A DNA stretch of 21,308 nucleotides. Origin: Candidatus Methanofilum arcanum (GTDB taxonomy: Archaea > Halobacteriota > Methanomicrobia > Methanomicrobiales > Methanospirillaceae). The notes beneath the pieces are model-generated. The model was not told the DNA's origin and made no database searches. It was given only the letters and a program-made list of their open reading frames with translations. The translations under genes were made by a program, and so were the position numbers. Positions within the stretch are counted from its first letter, which is position 1; every line of letters starts with the position of its first letter. The stretch spans positions 1-21,308 of the forward strand of contig JAITWW010000040.1 of assembly GCA_031285085.1 (NCBI GenBank), given 5' to 3'. Shown here in pieces: positions 1-7,502 of the stretch.

Positions 1-719
1 CAGCAGAACAAGGATTTTCCTCAGCACAAACCAATTTGGGTATTTGTTATCAAAGCGGCAATGGAGTGGAGACAGATCTGAAAAAAGCTGTTTCCTGGTA
101 TACAAAAGCAGCAAAACAGGGGAATGTTGTTGCACAAACCAATTTGGGTGTTTGTTATTTCAGTGGCTATGGAGCGAAGAAAGATCTTAAAAAAGCCGTC
201 TCCTGGTATACGAAAGCAGCCAAGCAAGGATTTTGTGAGGCGCAATACAATTTGGGTGTTTGCTATTCTGAGGGCTATGGAGTGGAGATAGATTACGAAA
301 AAGCCTTTTACTGGTTTACGAAGTCAGCAGAACAAGGAGTTACCGCGGCACAAACCAATTTAGGATTTTGTTATTCTGATGGCGAAGGAGTAAAGCAAGA
401 TCATGAAAAAGCCATCTACTGGCATACAAAAGCCGCAGAGCAAGGAGACCCTATTGCTCAAAATAATTTGGGTGTTAGCTATGAAAGCGGAGAAGGAGTA
501 AAGCAAGACTACAAAAAAGCCGTATACTGGTATACAATGGCCGCAGAGCAAGGGGTTGATAGTGCACAACTCAGCTTGGGTCTTTGTTATGAGATTGGCA
601 GGGGAGTGGAAAAAGATTATAAAAAAGCTGTTTATTGGTATACAAAGGCCGCAGAGCAAGGAAATACTGAGGCACAAGACATGCTAACAATGATAGCATC
701 AGCAAAGTTTACTTTTTAA
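1..719 (+). CDS. Sel1-like repeat (SLR) protein, upstream segment, 5' end outside the window
   Basis: The reading frame is already open at base 3, in mid-repeat (A-E-Q-G...), so the TTG at 36 is not a start and the true start lies upstream of the window. About six complete 36-residue Sel1-like repeats are visible, each with the pattern NLGxCYxxGxGVxxDxxKAVYWYTKAAEQGxxxAQ. SLR units form paired antiparallel helices that stack into a solenoid for protein-protein contacts; the partner here is unknown. No signal peptide or catalytic domain can be seen. The frame stops at 717-719 within a T5A7 tract, but coding similarity continues in another frame. I read this and the gene at 849 as one gene broken by two single-base lesions. 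SLR identity is certain; cellular role is not. Confidence 0.85.
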   Translation, partial: AEQGFSSAQTNLGICYQSGNGVETDLKKAVSWYTKAAKQGNVVAQTNLGVCYFSGYGAKKDLKKAVSWYTKAAKQGFCEAQYNLGVCYSEGYGVEIDYEKAFYWFTKSAEQGVTAAQTNLGFCYSDGEGVKQDHEKAIYWHTKAAEQGDPIAQNNLGVSYESGEGVKQDYKKAVYWYTMAAEQGVDSAQLSLGLCYEIGRGVEKDYKKAVYWYTKAAEQGNTEAQDMLTMIASAKFTF

Positions 720-848
720 AAAAACCATACCGCAATCTTTTTCATCTGATAGTGATGAGAAAGAGGTCAAGAATTTGTTAGCATGCGGTGATGCTATTGC
801 TCAAAAGAATTCGGGTATTTTTATGATAAAGGTGGAGGAAGCCAAAAA
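720..848 (+). pseudogene. Frameshifted linker joining the two SLR segments
   Basis: This stretch has no complete gene but still encodes SLR-linker sequence. In the frame of base 742 it reads FSSDSDEKE..., then a GDAIAQ cap, matching the FSSDSDDKE...GNAVAQ linker inside the downstream gene. After about base 818 the match moves back to the frame of the downstream gene (YDKGGG...). From the last repeat to the GDAIAQ cap is 127 nt (42 codons plus one base). From there to the next GDAVAQ cap is 137 nt (46 codons minus one base). The two lesions thus cancel in frame. Both sit at homopolymers (T5A7 near 713-724, T5 at 818-822), so sequencing error, slippage or real decay are all possible. Confidence 0.75.
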
Positions 849-3533
849 ATGACGGAGACAAATGATTTTTCAGCTGCTGATAGTGAAGCAATATTCAAAG
901 ATATATTAGCAAAAGCTACACAAGGAGATGCTGTTGCTCAAGGAAGCGTGGGCGCTTGTTATTCCAGTGGTTATGGAGTGGAGGAAAATGCTGTAAAAGC
1001 CGTTTACTGGTTTACATTAGCAGCTGAACAGGGAGACGCTTCTGCACAACACAGTTTAGGTCTTTGTTATGGGGGTGGCTTTGGAGTAGAGCAAGATGAT
1101 GAAAAAGCAGTATATTGGTGGACCAAAGCGGCTGAACAAGGATATGCTGAGGCACAATATAATTTGGCTCTTTGTTATGAGAGAGGCTTTGGAATAGAGC
1201 AAGACTACGAGAAAACAGTATATTGGTGGAGCAAAGCAGCTGAGCAAGGTGATGTAAGGGCACAAACCAATTTGGGTGCTCGTTATTATAACGGCGAGGG
1301 AGTAAAGAAAGACTACAAAAAAACTGTAAAATGGTATACGTTAGCTGCTAAACAAGGAAATGTCGAAGCACAATACAATTTAGGTCTCTGTTATTTAAAC
1401 GGCGAAGGAGTAAAGCAAGACTACGAAAAAACAGTATATTGGTGGATCAAAGCAGCAAAACAGGGAGATGTTACTGCACAACACAATTTAGGTCTTCTTT
1501 ATTACGCCGGAGAAGGGGTAAAACAAAACTACAAAAAAGCCGTAGAATGGTATACGTTAGCCGCAAAACAAGGAATTGTCCAGGCACAAACCAATTTAGG
1601 TCTTCTTTATTACGCCGGAGAAGGAGTGGAACAAGACTACGAAAAAGCCGTATGTTGGTGGACCAAAGCAGCTGAGCAAGGATATGTTGAGGCACAATAC
1701 AATTTGGCTCTTTGTTATGGCAACGGCCATGGAGTAGAGGAAGACCTGGAAAATGCAGTATACTGGTTTACGGCAGCAGCTGAACAAGGGGACGCGAAGG
1801 CACAAAGTGTTCTCGAAACATTTGGATCAATGGGGTCAATTTCTCAAAAAAATTCCCGTTATGACATATTTTCATCTGATAGTGATGATAAAGAATTCCA
1901 GGACTTTCTAGCAGCGGCAATACGCGGCAATGCTGTCGCTCAAAATAACGTGGGTTCTTGTTATTCTAACGGCGAAGGTGTGGAGAAAGATCAGGAAAAA
2001 GCCGTTTACTGGTTTATGTTAGCAGCTGAGCAAGGAAACGTTACTGCACAAAGGAGTTTGGGTCTTTGTTATTTCCATGGTCATGGAGTAGAAAAAGACC
2101 TAGAAAAAACAATATATTGGTATACAAAGTCAGCTGAGCAAGGAGATGCTGCAGCACAACTCAATCTCGGTTTTTGCTATTCCGAAGGTCATGGGGTGGA
2201 AAAAAACTGGGAAAAAGCCATTTACTGGTGGACGACAGCTGCTGAACAAGGACTTGCAGAGGCACAATACAATTTGGGTCTGTGTTATGATAAGGGCAAT
2301 GGAGTGGAGAAAAACTTAGAAAAATCCATATATTGGTATACATTAGCCGCTGAACAGGGAAACGCTTCTGCACAACACAATTTAAGCCTTCGTTATTTTA
2401 AAGGCGAAGGTGTGGAAAAAGATGAGGAAAAAGGCCTTTATTGGTATACAAAAGCGGCTGAGCAAGGGGATGCTGATACACAATACAATTTGGGTGATTG
2501 CTACTATCACGGCGGAGGAGTTGAAAAAGACCTGGAAAAAGCTGCATATTTGTTTACATTAGCCGCTGAGCAAGGGCATGATAGGGCACAATACTGGCTG
2601 GGAACTTGTTATTCCAAGGGCAATGGAGTGGAAAAGGACCTGGAAAAAGCCATATACTGGTTTACATTGGCTGCAGAACAGGGAAACGTCTCAGCACAAA
2701 ATGCACTAAAAGTACAGGAACAAATTAACTCAATTTTGCAAGAATCTCTATCCAACAATAGCTTTTCATCTGATCCAAATGGTAATCCATTCGATGATGT
2801 GCTCGCAAAGGCTACATGCGGTGATGCTGCGGCACAGAGTTGTTTGGGTTCTTGTTATTACCATGGCTATGGAATGGAGAAAGATTATGAAAAAGCAGTA
2901 TACTGGTTTACGTTAGCAGCTGAACAGGGGAACGCTGCGGCACAAAACGGTTTGGGGTATTGTTATTATAACGGTAATGGAATAGCAAAAGATTATGAAA
3001 AAGCTGCATACTGGTATACATTAGCCTCTGAACAAGGTGAGGCAGAGGCACAATTCTATTTGGGTATTTGTTATTCCAATGGTTTTGGAGTAGGAGAAGA
3101 CCAGGAAAAAGCCATATACTGGTATACAAAGTCTGCAGAACAAGGAGACGACTGGGGACAGTACAATTTGGCTAGTTGTTATTACACTGGAAATGGAGTC
3201 GCAAAAGACGATGTAAAAGCGGTTTACTGGTATACGAAGTCCGCAGAACAAGGAAACCAGGCAGCACAAAGCAATCTGGGTAATCGCTATGCCGACGGTG
3301 AAGGAGTAGAGAAAGACCTGGAGAAGGCTGTATACTGGTATATGAAATCCGCTGAACAAGGGAACGCTGCGGCACAAAACAATTTGGGCAATAAGTATTG
3401 CACTGGAGAAGGAGTGGAGATAGATTACGAAAAAGCTGTTTATTGGCTTACAAAATCTGCCGAGCAAGGGACTATTGAGGCACAAAATACGCTAGAATTT
3501 ATCGAATCATTCCTTCCCCTGATTCAGCCATGA
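849..3533 (+). CDS. Large Sel1-like repeat protein (894 aa, 21 repeats in three blocks)
   Basis: The protein is almost entirely SLR units of exactly 36 residues: eight (about residues 32-319), seven (366-617) and six (664-879). The blocks are separated by two linkers of 46 residues each, both with a Ser/Asp-rich FSSD motif followed by a DxLAxAxxGxAxAQ cap; a similar cap is at the N-terminus. There is no signal peptide, transmembrane segment or enzyme domain, so a cytoplasmic scaffold or binding solenoid is inferred. The ATG at 849 has a GGTGGAGG Shine-Dalgarno-like sequence at 831-838, so this part could be translated alone. The frame upstream, however, still encodes repeat-type sequence, which makes it likely that 849 is an internal Met of a longer gene. 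Long SLR proteins are patchily distributed in archaea, so lateral transfer is possible. Binding partner is unknown. Confidence 0.85.
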   Translation: MTETNDFSAADSEAIFKDILAKATQGDAVAQGSVGACYSSGYGVEENAVKAVYWFTLAAEQGDASAQHSLGLCYGGGFGVEQDDEKAVYWWTKAAEQGYAEAQYNLALCYERGFGIEQDYEKTVYWWSKAAEQGDVRAQTNLGARYYNGEGVKKDYKKTVKWYTLAAKQGNVEAQYNLGLCYLNGEGVKQDYEKTVYWWIKAAKQGDVTAQHNLGLLYYAGEGVKQNYKKAVEWYTLAAKQGIVQAQTNLGLLYYAGEGVEQDYEKAVCWWTKAAEQGYVEAQYNLALCYGNGHGVEEDLENAVYWFTAAAEQGDAKAQSVLETFGSMGSISQKNSRYDIFSSDSDDKEFQDFLAAAIRGNAVAQNNVGSCYSNGEGVEKDQEKAVYWFMLAAEQGNVTAQRSLGLCYFHGHGVEKDLEKTIYWYTKSAEQGDAAAQLNLGFCYSEGHGVEKNWEKAIYWWTTAAEQGLAEAQYNLGLCYDKGNGVEKNLEKSIYWYTLAAEQGNASAQHNLSLRYFKGEGVEKDEEKGLYWYTKAAEQGDADTQYNLGDCYYHGGGVEKDLEKAAYLFTLAAEQGHDRAQYWLGTCYSKGNGVEKDLEKAIYWFTLAAEQGNVSAQNALKVQEQINSILQESLSNNSFSSDPNGNPFDDVLAKATCGDAAAQSCLGSCYYHGYGMEKDYEKAVYWFTLAAEQGNAAAQNGLGYCYYNGNGIAKDYEKAAYWYTLASEQGEAEAQFYLGICYSNGFGVGEDQEKAIYWYTKSAEQGDDWGQYNLASCYYTGNGVAKDDVKAVYWYTKSAEQGNQAAQSNLGNRYADGEGVEKDLEKAVYWYMKSAEQGNAAAQNNLGNKYCTGEGVEIDYEKAVYWLTKSAEQGTIEAQNTLEFIESFLPLIQP
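1484..1624 (+). repeat. Exact 33-bp direct repeat, 108 nt apart, inside the SLR gene
   Basis: Bases 1484-1516 and 1592-1624 are identical, offset by 108 nt, which is one 36-residue repeat. They encode the same NLGLLYYAGEG segment in two neighbouring units. This is the longest exact copy I noticed in the array and suggests recent unit duplication; recombination between them would delete or add one repeat in frame. Confidence 0.8.
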
Positions 3534-3562
3534 TTCTGGAGAAGTGGTTTCGGCTCCAGAAT
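3533..3562 (+). terminator. Perfect 9-bp hairpin at the SLR gene stop
   Basis: The arms ATTCTGGAG (3533-3541) and CTCCAGAAT (3554-3562) are perfect complements around a 12-nt loop. The stem starts on the last base of the stop codon. No T-run follows, so it may act as a 3' end processing or stability element rather than a classical archaeal U-tract terminator. Confidence 0.45.
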
Positions 3563-3899
3563 ATCTGCCTTGGTTATATTCATTGGAAGCGAGGTCGTGT
3601 CAGGATTTAGCAGTATCAGGATCTTTTGGATCTAACGCCTTTTCCTTTTCATCTGAATGAAGCATTCTTTTTCACATACCCCCTTAGGAAACCTCCGAAA
3701 ACTGCGCTGATGCCACATATATTCTTCATGAAGAGTAATATCCTGCCACATTTCTGCGTAAAAACCGTTACACGCACGATCAAAATTATGCTATTACCGG
3801 TTTTCGGGGATTGTCAGTATAGTGCCTTCTTGAACCTGAAAATCTCCCATCTATCCATTATGTTGCTCAACATCGATTTCCGTGTCCGTAAACAAAGGG
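3563..3899. other. Gene-poor gap between the SLR gene and the RhuM gene
   Basis: No convincing gene. On the - strand a frame from 3913 to 3632 starts with an ATG overlapping the end of the RhuM gene, but it is broken by stops at 3851-3853 and by a stop pair ending at 3791. The last 52 codons (3632-3790) are open and contain several aromatic residues. It may be a decayed downstream gene, but the open length is not beyond chance and I recognise no family. Confidence 0.35.
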
Positions 3900-4904
3900 T
3901 TAACTTTTGTCATCGTCACCACTTGTTTTCTTTTGTGTCAACTGTTTTACTGCACGGTCAAAGTCACTTTCCAGCTCCCTCATCTCACGCGAACGGTAGA
4001 GTTCAAATTCCTTCTCAGCTTTTTCAATGGCCTGTTTACGGGAGATATGACCTTTTCCCGAAAGCAGCTCACGCCGATTGCCAAGCAGTTGACGGTCAAG
4101 TTCTTTTATCCAATCTAACATCGTCATTGTGCGTTCTTCCAATGCCTGGAGTTCGGCAAAATCCAAGAATTGTGATACAAGTAGATTCAGGATCTGCAAT
4201 TCTCTCTCTGACAAGTAGTTTTTGGCAATGCTAACATCGGCCTTCATGATATAGTCACCCTTAAAGTTAGTCATCCCAACCATTGGTTTTTCGTTGTCTG
4301 CACGCTCAAAGATGATCTCTGCTGCGGTGTGTTTATGCACGGCGTAGTGCATCTTATTCTGTACAGTGGCGAAAAATTCACGAGTAATATCAGCCTTTGG
4401 GTTGTAGTCTATCGCGGTGGCATAAATGTCCGTCACCTGTTGATAGAGGTTACGCTCGCTGCTGCGTATATCACGGATGCGCTGTAATAATTCGCGGAAA
4501 TAACGCCCTCCTCCGTTTTTCAGGCGTTCATCGTCAAGAGTAAAACCTTTGCGAATATATTCGTTTAGCCGTTTCGTTGCCCATTGACGAAACTGTGTTC
4601 CACGAAAAGACTTCACTCGATATCCCACGGATATAATTACATCAAGGCTATAGTAGTCCATTTGGCGCTCGACTTGTCGTACACCCTCGGTTTGAACTGT
4701 TGCAAATTTTGCAACGGTTCCTGATTCAACTAATTCTCCTTCATCGAATACATTCTTGATATGACGAGAAATAGTGGATTTATCACGTCCGAATAGTGTC
4801 GCCATTTGGTCAAGTGTTAGCCAGACAGTCTCACCATCTAGACGAACGTCAATTCTCGTCACACCGTCTTCTGTTTGATAGATTTCTATATCAGATCGGT
4901 TCAT
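3900..4904 (-). CDS. RhuM-family protein
   Basis: A 334-residue protein with the hallmarks of the RhuM ('virulence RhuM') family: an N-terminal region of the type YQTEDG...VRLDGETVWL, then a helix-turn-helix-like LDQMATLFGRDKSTISRHI (about residues 31-50), and the DYYSLDVIISVGYRVKS plus FRQWATKRLNEYIRKGF motifs typical of the family and of phage Bro/KilA-N-like regulators. The C-terminal third is charged and probably coiled coil. The family is named after a Salmonella SPI-3 gene; its biochemical role is unknown, though members are frequent in defence and mobile islands. The ATG at 4902-4904 was chosen; a GTG one codon upstream (4905-4907) has slightly better spacing from AAGGA. It lies on the same strand as hepT, with a 209-nt gap, so a separate promoter is likely. 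Confidence 0.88.
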   Translation of the reverse strand: MNRSDIEIYQTEDGVTRIDVRLDGETVWLTLDQMATLFGRDKSTISRHIKNVFDEGELVESGTVAKFATVQTEGVRQVERQMDYYSLDVIISVGYRVKSFRGTQFRQWATKRLNEYIRKGFTLDDERLKNGGGRYFRELLQRIRDIRSSERNLYQQVTDIYATAIDYNPKADITREFFATVQNKMHYAVHKHTAAEIIFERADNEKPMVGMTNFKGDYIMKADVSIAKNYLSERELQILNLLVSQFLDFAELQALEERTMTMLDWIKELDRQLLGNRRELLSGKGHISRKQAIEKAEKEFELYRSREMRELESDFDRAVKQLTQKKTSGDDDKS

Positions 4905-5113
4905 CACCCACTATTCCTTCGCAGATCATTCCCTACGCTTGCAAATAACCTGTGAGTCTACTGTTTTTTTCCATGGTGTTATTTTCTCACCTTTGGTGAT
5001 TTTTAAAAATTGATTTTCGTGGCGAAATGTGGGCTTCCAACCATTCATCTTGACAAATAAAGCACAATGTTTATTTTAAATCAATCCTTAGCCGAACAGG
5101 TCAATTATTTTCC

Positions 5114-5461
5114 TTATTTTGCCTTTCCAGCAAAGAGTATACTTTTCACCTGCTCCAACAACTCAGGAGCATCTTCTGTGACCACATCCCAAATCCGTTC
5201 CATTTGCACTATTCCATAATTATGTGCAGCTATGTCGCGAAGGCCAGCGATAAAACGCCATTCTATCCCACTGTTCTGCTTTTTGAGATCTTCGCTCAGG
5301 GATTTCACCGATTCTCCAATATGTATCAGTGCCATAGAAACAGCGTGCTGCATCATTTTACTATCGAGAAAAGTTTGTACATCACACCCTTCTGCCATTT
5401 CCAGCAATAACTCACATTCTTCTTGTATGAAGTACAAAAGATTCTCATCACGTTCGTTCAT
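5114..5461 (-). CDS. hepT: HepT-family ribonuclease toxin
   Basis: A 115-residue all-helical protein of the HepT/DUF86 family, the toxin of MntA/HepT (type VII) toxin-antitoxin pairs. It carries the defining RX4HXY motif as R75-DIAA-H80-N-Y82. Family knowledge: HepT cuts RNA, and its partner MntA silences it by adding AMP groups to the motif tyrosine. The start is the Met at 5459-5461, inside the end of mntA (14-nt overlap). A longer frame reaching 5518 would run deep into mntA and add an Arg/Cys-rich stretch unlike the family. The overlap implies translational coupling. All motif residues are present, so the toxin looks intact. Confidence 0.9.
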   Translation of the reverse strand: MNERDENLLYFIQEECELLLEMAEGCDVQTFLDSKMMQHAVSMALIHIGESVKSLSEDLKKQNSGIEWRFIAGLRDIAAHNYGIVQMERIWDVVTEDAPELLEQVKSILFAGKAK

Positions 5462-5738
5462 ACACAGGCACCGTCTTCCCAATCTTAATTCTCGCCTTTT
5501 CTGGCAACGGAATTTCAATCAGATCAACAGGGACACTCATTTCGTCCTCTAACCAGCATTTTAAGCCAATAACTGTTAATAATGACTTAGGGCGGTTGTA
5601 AAACTCAACAAGCACATCCAAATCACTTTCTTCGGTTGCACTACCATCAGCATATGAACCAAAGTATGCTACTTTTTTTAATGAAAATTGCGTAGCTGCC
5701 TTTGCAACAGCTTTTACAATTTCTTCATGTGTTAGCAT
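5448..5738 (-). CDS. mntA: MntA-type nucleotidyltransferase antitoxin
   Basis: A 96-residue minimal nucleotidyltransferase. It has the GSX10DXD signature as G27-S28 ... D39-L-D41, and a third acidic residue at D72 in VPVDLIEI. Family knowledge: such proteins transfer AMP from ATP to the tyrosine of HepT's RX4HXY motif and so block the toxin. The start at 5736-5738 is preceded by GGAG at a spacing of about 7 nt. An alternative ATG at 5775-5777 would add 13 hydrophobic residues not typical of the family and would sit inside the upstream arm of an inverted repeat. First gene of the pair; it overlaps hepT by 14 nt. Confidence 0.9.
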   Translation of the reverse strand: MLTHEEIVKAVAKAATQFSLKKVAYFGSYADGSATEESDLDVLVEFYNRPKSLLTVIGLKCWLEDEMSVPVDLIEIPLPEKARIKIGKTVPVYERT

Positions 5739-5779
5739 ATGTACACTCCAAGTTAAAATTATAATACAGGTGTACATAT
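5737..5779 (-). promoter_or_regulatory. Operator-like inverted repeat around the mntA promoter
   Basis: ATATGTACAC (5737-5746) and GTGTACATAT (5770-5779) form a perfect 10-bp inverted repeat with a 23-bp spacer. The spacer holds an AT-rich TATA-like element (TATTATAATTTTAA on the - strand), and one arm covers the mntA start codon. Binding of a dimeric repressor, possibly the toxin-antitoxin complex itself, would block both transcription and translation. The symmetry is seen; autoregulation is inferred. Confidence 0.55.
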
Positions 5780-6076
5780 TTAACTCTTTTCCATGTTATG
5801 TTGTGTTGTATAGCTCAGCGAGGTACTCTCAATGCATATTTACAGGCCCTTCTTCTGCCCATTTCTTATATCCAACTGTATTCCTATTTCTGACACACTC
5901 TGATCATAAGGTTGGTACCACAATTTAGCGAAAAATTCATAAGTCAAGAATTAACCTAACTATTCAATTGCCCATTATGCTTAGCAGCAGAGACAAATGC
6001 AAAGGAAACATTGCCATCATCGCTCCAGATCACCCCATTTCACTTCTTAATTGTGCCTATTAGTAGCAGCTGATTT
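5780..6076. other. Gene-poor gap with coding debris
   Basis: No intact gene. On the - strand a short open stretch at 5956-6030 reads IWSDDGNVSFAFVSAAKHNG, which looks protein-like (a W-S-x-D-G turn as in beta-propeller blades). It lies downstream of the broken DUF4062 gene, so it could be a relic of that gene's lost C-terminal part. This is weak evidence. Confidence 0.3.
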
Positions 6077-6591
6077 CTAATAAGCCAATTTTACAGGTGG
6101 CAATATTTTTGCAGTCAAGTCCGGTCTGTCTGCGATGTAGAGATGGTGCATGATTTCACGTGCCAGAAAATAGTTTTGCATTCCTGTGTTGAAAAAATGA
6201 ACAACAAGGCTATCATTCACCTGTTTCAACTCTTCCACTCTGTCTTTTTGAAGTGCCCTACGAAGACTTTGATGGGAAAAGTCCCATTGCTGCATATCTC
6301 CTTGTGAAATATGTCCCCGCAACAGTTGCCGCAGCCATGCGAAGTCTGCCGGGTTGAAATCCATTCCGCGTTCCCAAAAAGCAGCTTCTTGTTCTGTTCA
6401 GCTTCTGAATCAACGGAAGAAGTATCTACACCCCAGCGCAGATCAATTATTTCTACGACACGTCCGTATTTTTCTGCAAATTCATTCACACGAGGCAAGA
6501 CAAGGTCGCGTAGAGCATCGCGTTCTACTTGCATATCGCAAAATGTGCTGGATATGAAAATAGATCTGTTAGATATTTTATTATTTTGCAT
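6077..6591 (-). pseudogene. DUF4062 / STAND-NTPase-type defence gene, internally deleted
   Basis: The first ~69 codons from ATG 6589-6591 encode a typical DUF4062 start: R-S-IFISSTFCDMQVERDAL, then the VVEIIDLRWGVD motif and DSEAEQNKK. In the family this domain leads a long protein with a P-loop NACHT/STAND ATPase and a repeat region. Here the frame switches at about 6385 and the remainder (best read in the frame of 6364-6077) matches the winged-helix-like end of such ATPases (WDFSHQSLRRALQ...). The entire ATPase core is missing, so a large out-of-frame deletion has removed it. The frame that continues from the N-terminus runs on to 6226 as unrelated sequence. Family knowledge: DUF4062-STAND proteins are often antiviral sensors. 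This copy cannot be functional as an ATPase. Confidence 0.72.
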
Positions 6592-6600
6592 ATATAATTT

Positions 6601-6708
6601 TTATTTACAATTTAACATGTGGAAGTTATGCATTTGAAGATGTACGTGCAAAGCATCAACTACTTCCGTATCTATTCGCTCTTCACGATCTGCATCTTTT
6701 GTACTCAC
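6601..6708 (-). CDS. Possible small ORF (35 aa) upstream of the DUF4062 gene
   Basis: A GTG start at 6706-6708 is preceded by GGGGAG at 8 nt, one of the best ribosome binding sites in this part. The product begins VSTKDADREERIDTEVVDAL and is rich in acidic residues and His. The frame ends 9 nt before the DUF4062 start, as expected for an operon partner. It is open further upstream to an ATG at 6745-6747 (48 aa). I recognise no family, and an open run of this length can arise by chance. It may equally be a fragment of a degraded gene. Confidence 0.33.
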   Translation of the reverse strand: MSTKDADREERIDTEVVDALHVHLQMHNFHMLNCK

Positions 6709-6808
6709 GATTGATTCTCCCCATAGGAGGTGCACAAAAGCCAACATGATTTAAGTGCTAACTCGTGTGAGATGCCCAACTTGTACTTATTTGCCATGAA
6801 TTATCACT

Positions 6809-7357
6809 TTATTTTAAATACTGCTCTGCGTAACTACTCTCCTCTACTATCTCCATTACTTCAGCAATGTCATCATCTGATGGATTACCGCGTTTCCACT
6901 CTTCCACTACATTGATAATGGATTCATCTGGCGCATCCGGCACCCAATCACTTAATTCAGAAGAGTTTCCTTCTTTATATCTCAAAAGTGCCTTGATGAT
7001 GCCGATGCAATACATTTTTGCAATAGAAGGCAATGCGCGCTTTTGATTCAGCGTCATATCATGAGTAAATGGATACAGCGCTTCTTCAAACATCTCCCAC
7101 GCCCTATCATTCGGATCAACATAACCATCTCTGGTTCTCCCACTACTGTCGTACAACTCGAAAACGTCGAGCGAGTTGAGTGCACAGTACACGTCATCAC
7201 TAATGTCATCCACACTCACATCACCGACTATTTCCATCGCTATGTCATATGCTTTTTTTACAAGAGTTGGTTCTTTGGCAAGCAGAGCCATCAAAACCTG
7301 AGATTTTTCATTTGCATTGAGACTTTGAATAAAACTCTTCCTTTTTGAGGGGGTCAA
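6809..7357 (-). CDS. Conserved hypothetical protein, acidic, 182 aa
   Basis: A soluble, acidic, mainly helical protein with no signal peptide or membrane segment. The pattern (SFIQSLNANEKSQVLMALLA..., then SGRTRDGYVDPNDRAWEMFEEAL, then a WVPDAPDESI tail segment) resembles a family of hypothetical proteins I have seen in methanogens and cyanobacteria, whose function I do not know. The only start is a TTG at 7355-7357, directly after an in-frame TAA and preceded by AAGGATGA at suitable spacing. The start is therefore well placed despite being a rare codon. Its stop overlaps an AT-rich stretch that may be the promoter of the small ORF and DUF4062 remnant downstream. It stands alone between the defence cluster and the ribosomal operon. 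Confidence 0.75.
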   Translation of the reverse strand: MTPSKRKSFIQSLNANEKSQVLMALLAKEPTLVKKAYDIAMEIVGDVSVDDISDDVYCALNSLDVFELYDSSGRTRDGYVDPNDRAWEMFEEALYPFTHDMTLNQKRALPSIAKMYCIGIIKALLRYKEGNSSELSDWVPDAPDESIINVVEEWKRGNPSDDDIAEVMEIVEESSYAEQYLK

Positions 7358-7502
7358 TTAAATCATCCTTTTTGAATATTGTTTGGAATATTTGATAAAG
7401 GCTTTCAATGAACATGCCGCACCTCAACAATTAAAAACCGAAATTTCATTAAAAATGTAGAAACGTTGTTAATAAAAACATCAAATGTAAAAAATAACAT
7501 AA

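Noticed and set aside
849..3533. Many antisense frames across the SLR gene
   Set aside because: They arise because the 108-nt repeat unit keeps reverse frames open periodically; all are shadows.
1..3533. CRISPR array, suggested by regular spacing of similar sequence
   Set aside because: The periodicity is 108 nt, the units are coding throughout and diverged; they are protein repeats, not identical repeats with unique spacers.
3533..3562. Insertion-sequence end suggested by the inverted repeat
   Set aside because: No transposase fragment, second terminal repeat or target duplication is seen; a 3' hairpin explains it better.
3632..3913. - strand frame continuing after RhuM (ATG 3913), possibly a former operon partner
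   Set aside because: It contains three stop codons; the number expected by chance in 94 codons is similar, and no family is recognisable.
3626..4234. 202-codon + strand frame
   Set aside because: It lies mostly antiparallel to the RhuM gene, has low-complexity hydrophobic sequence and no family resemblance; RhuM on the other strand has clear motifs.
4926..5048. 40-aa basic ORF on the - strand, 18 nt before the RhuM start
   Set aside because: No ribosome site and no recognisable features; length is easily reached by chance.
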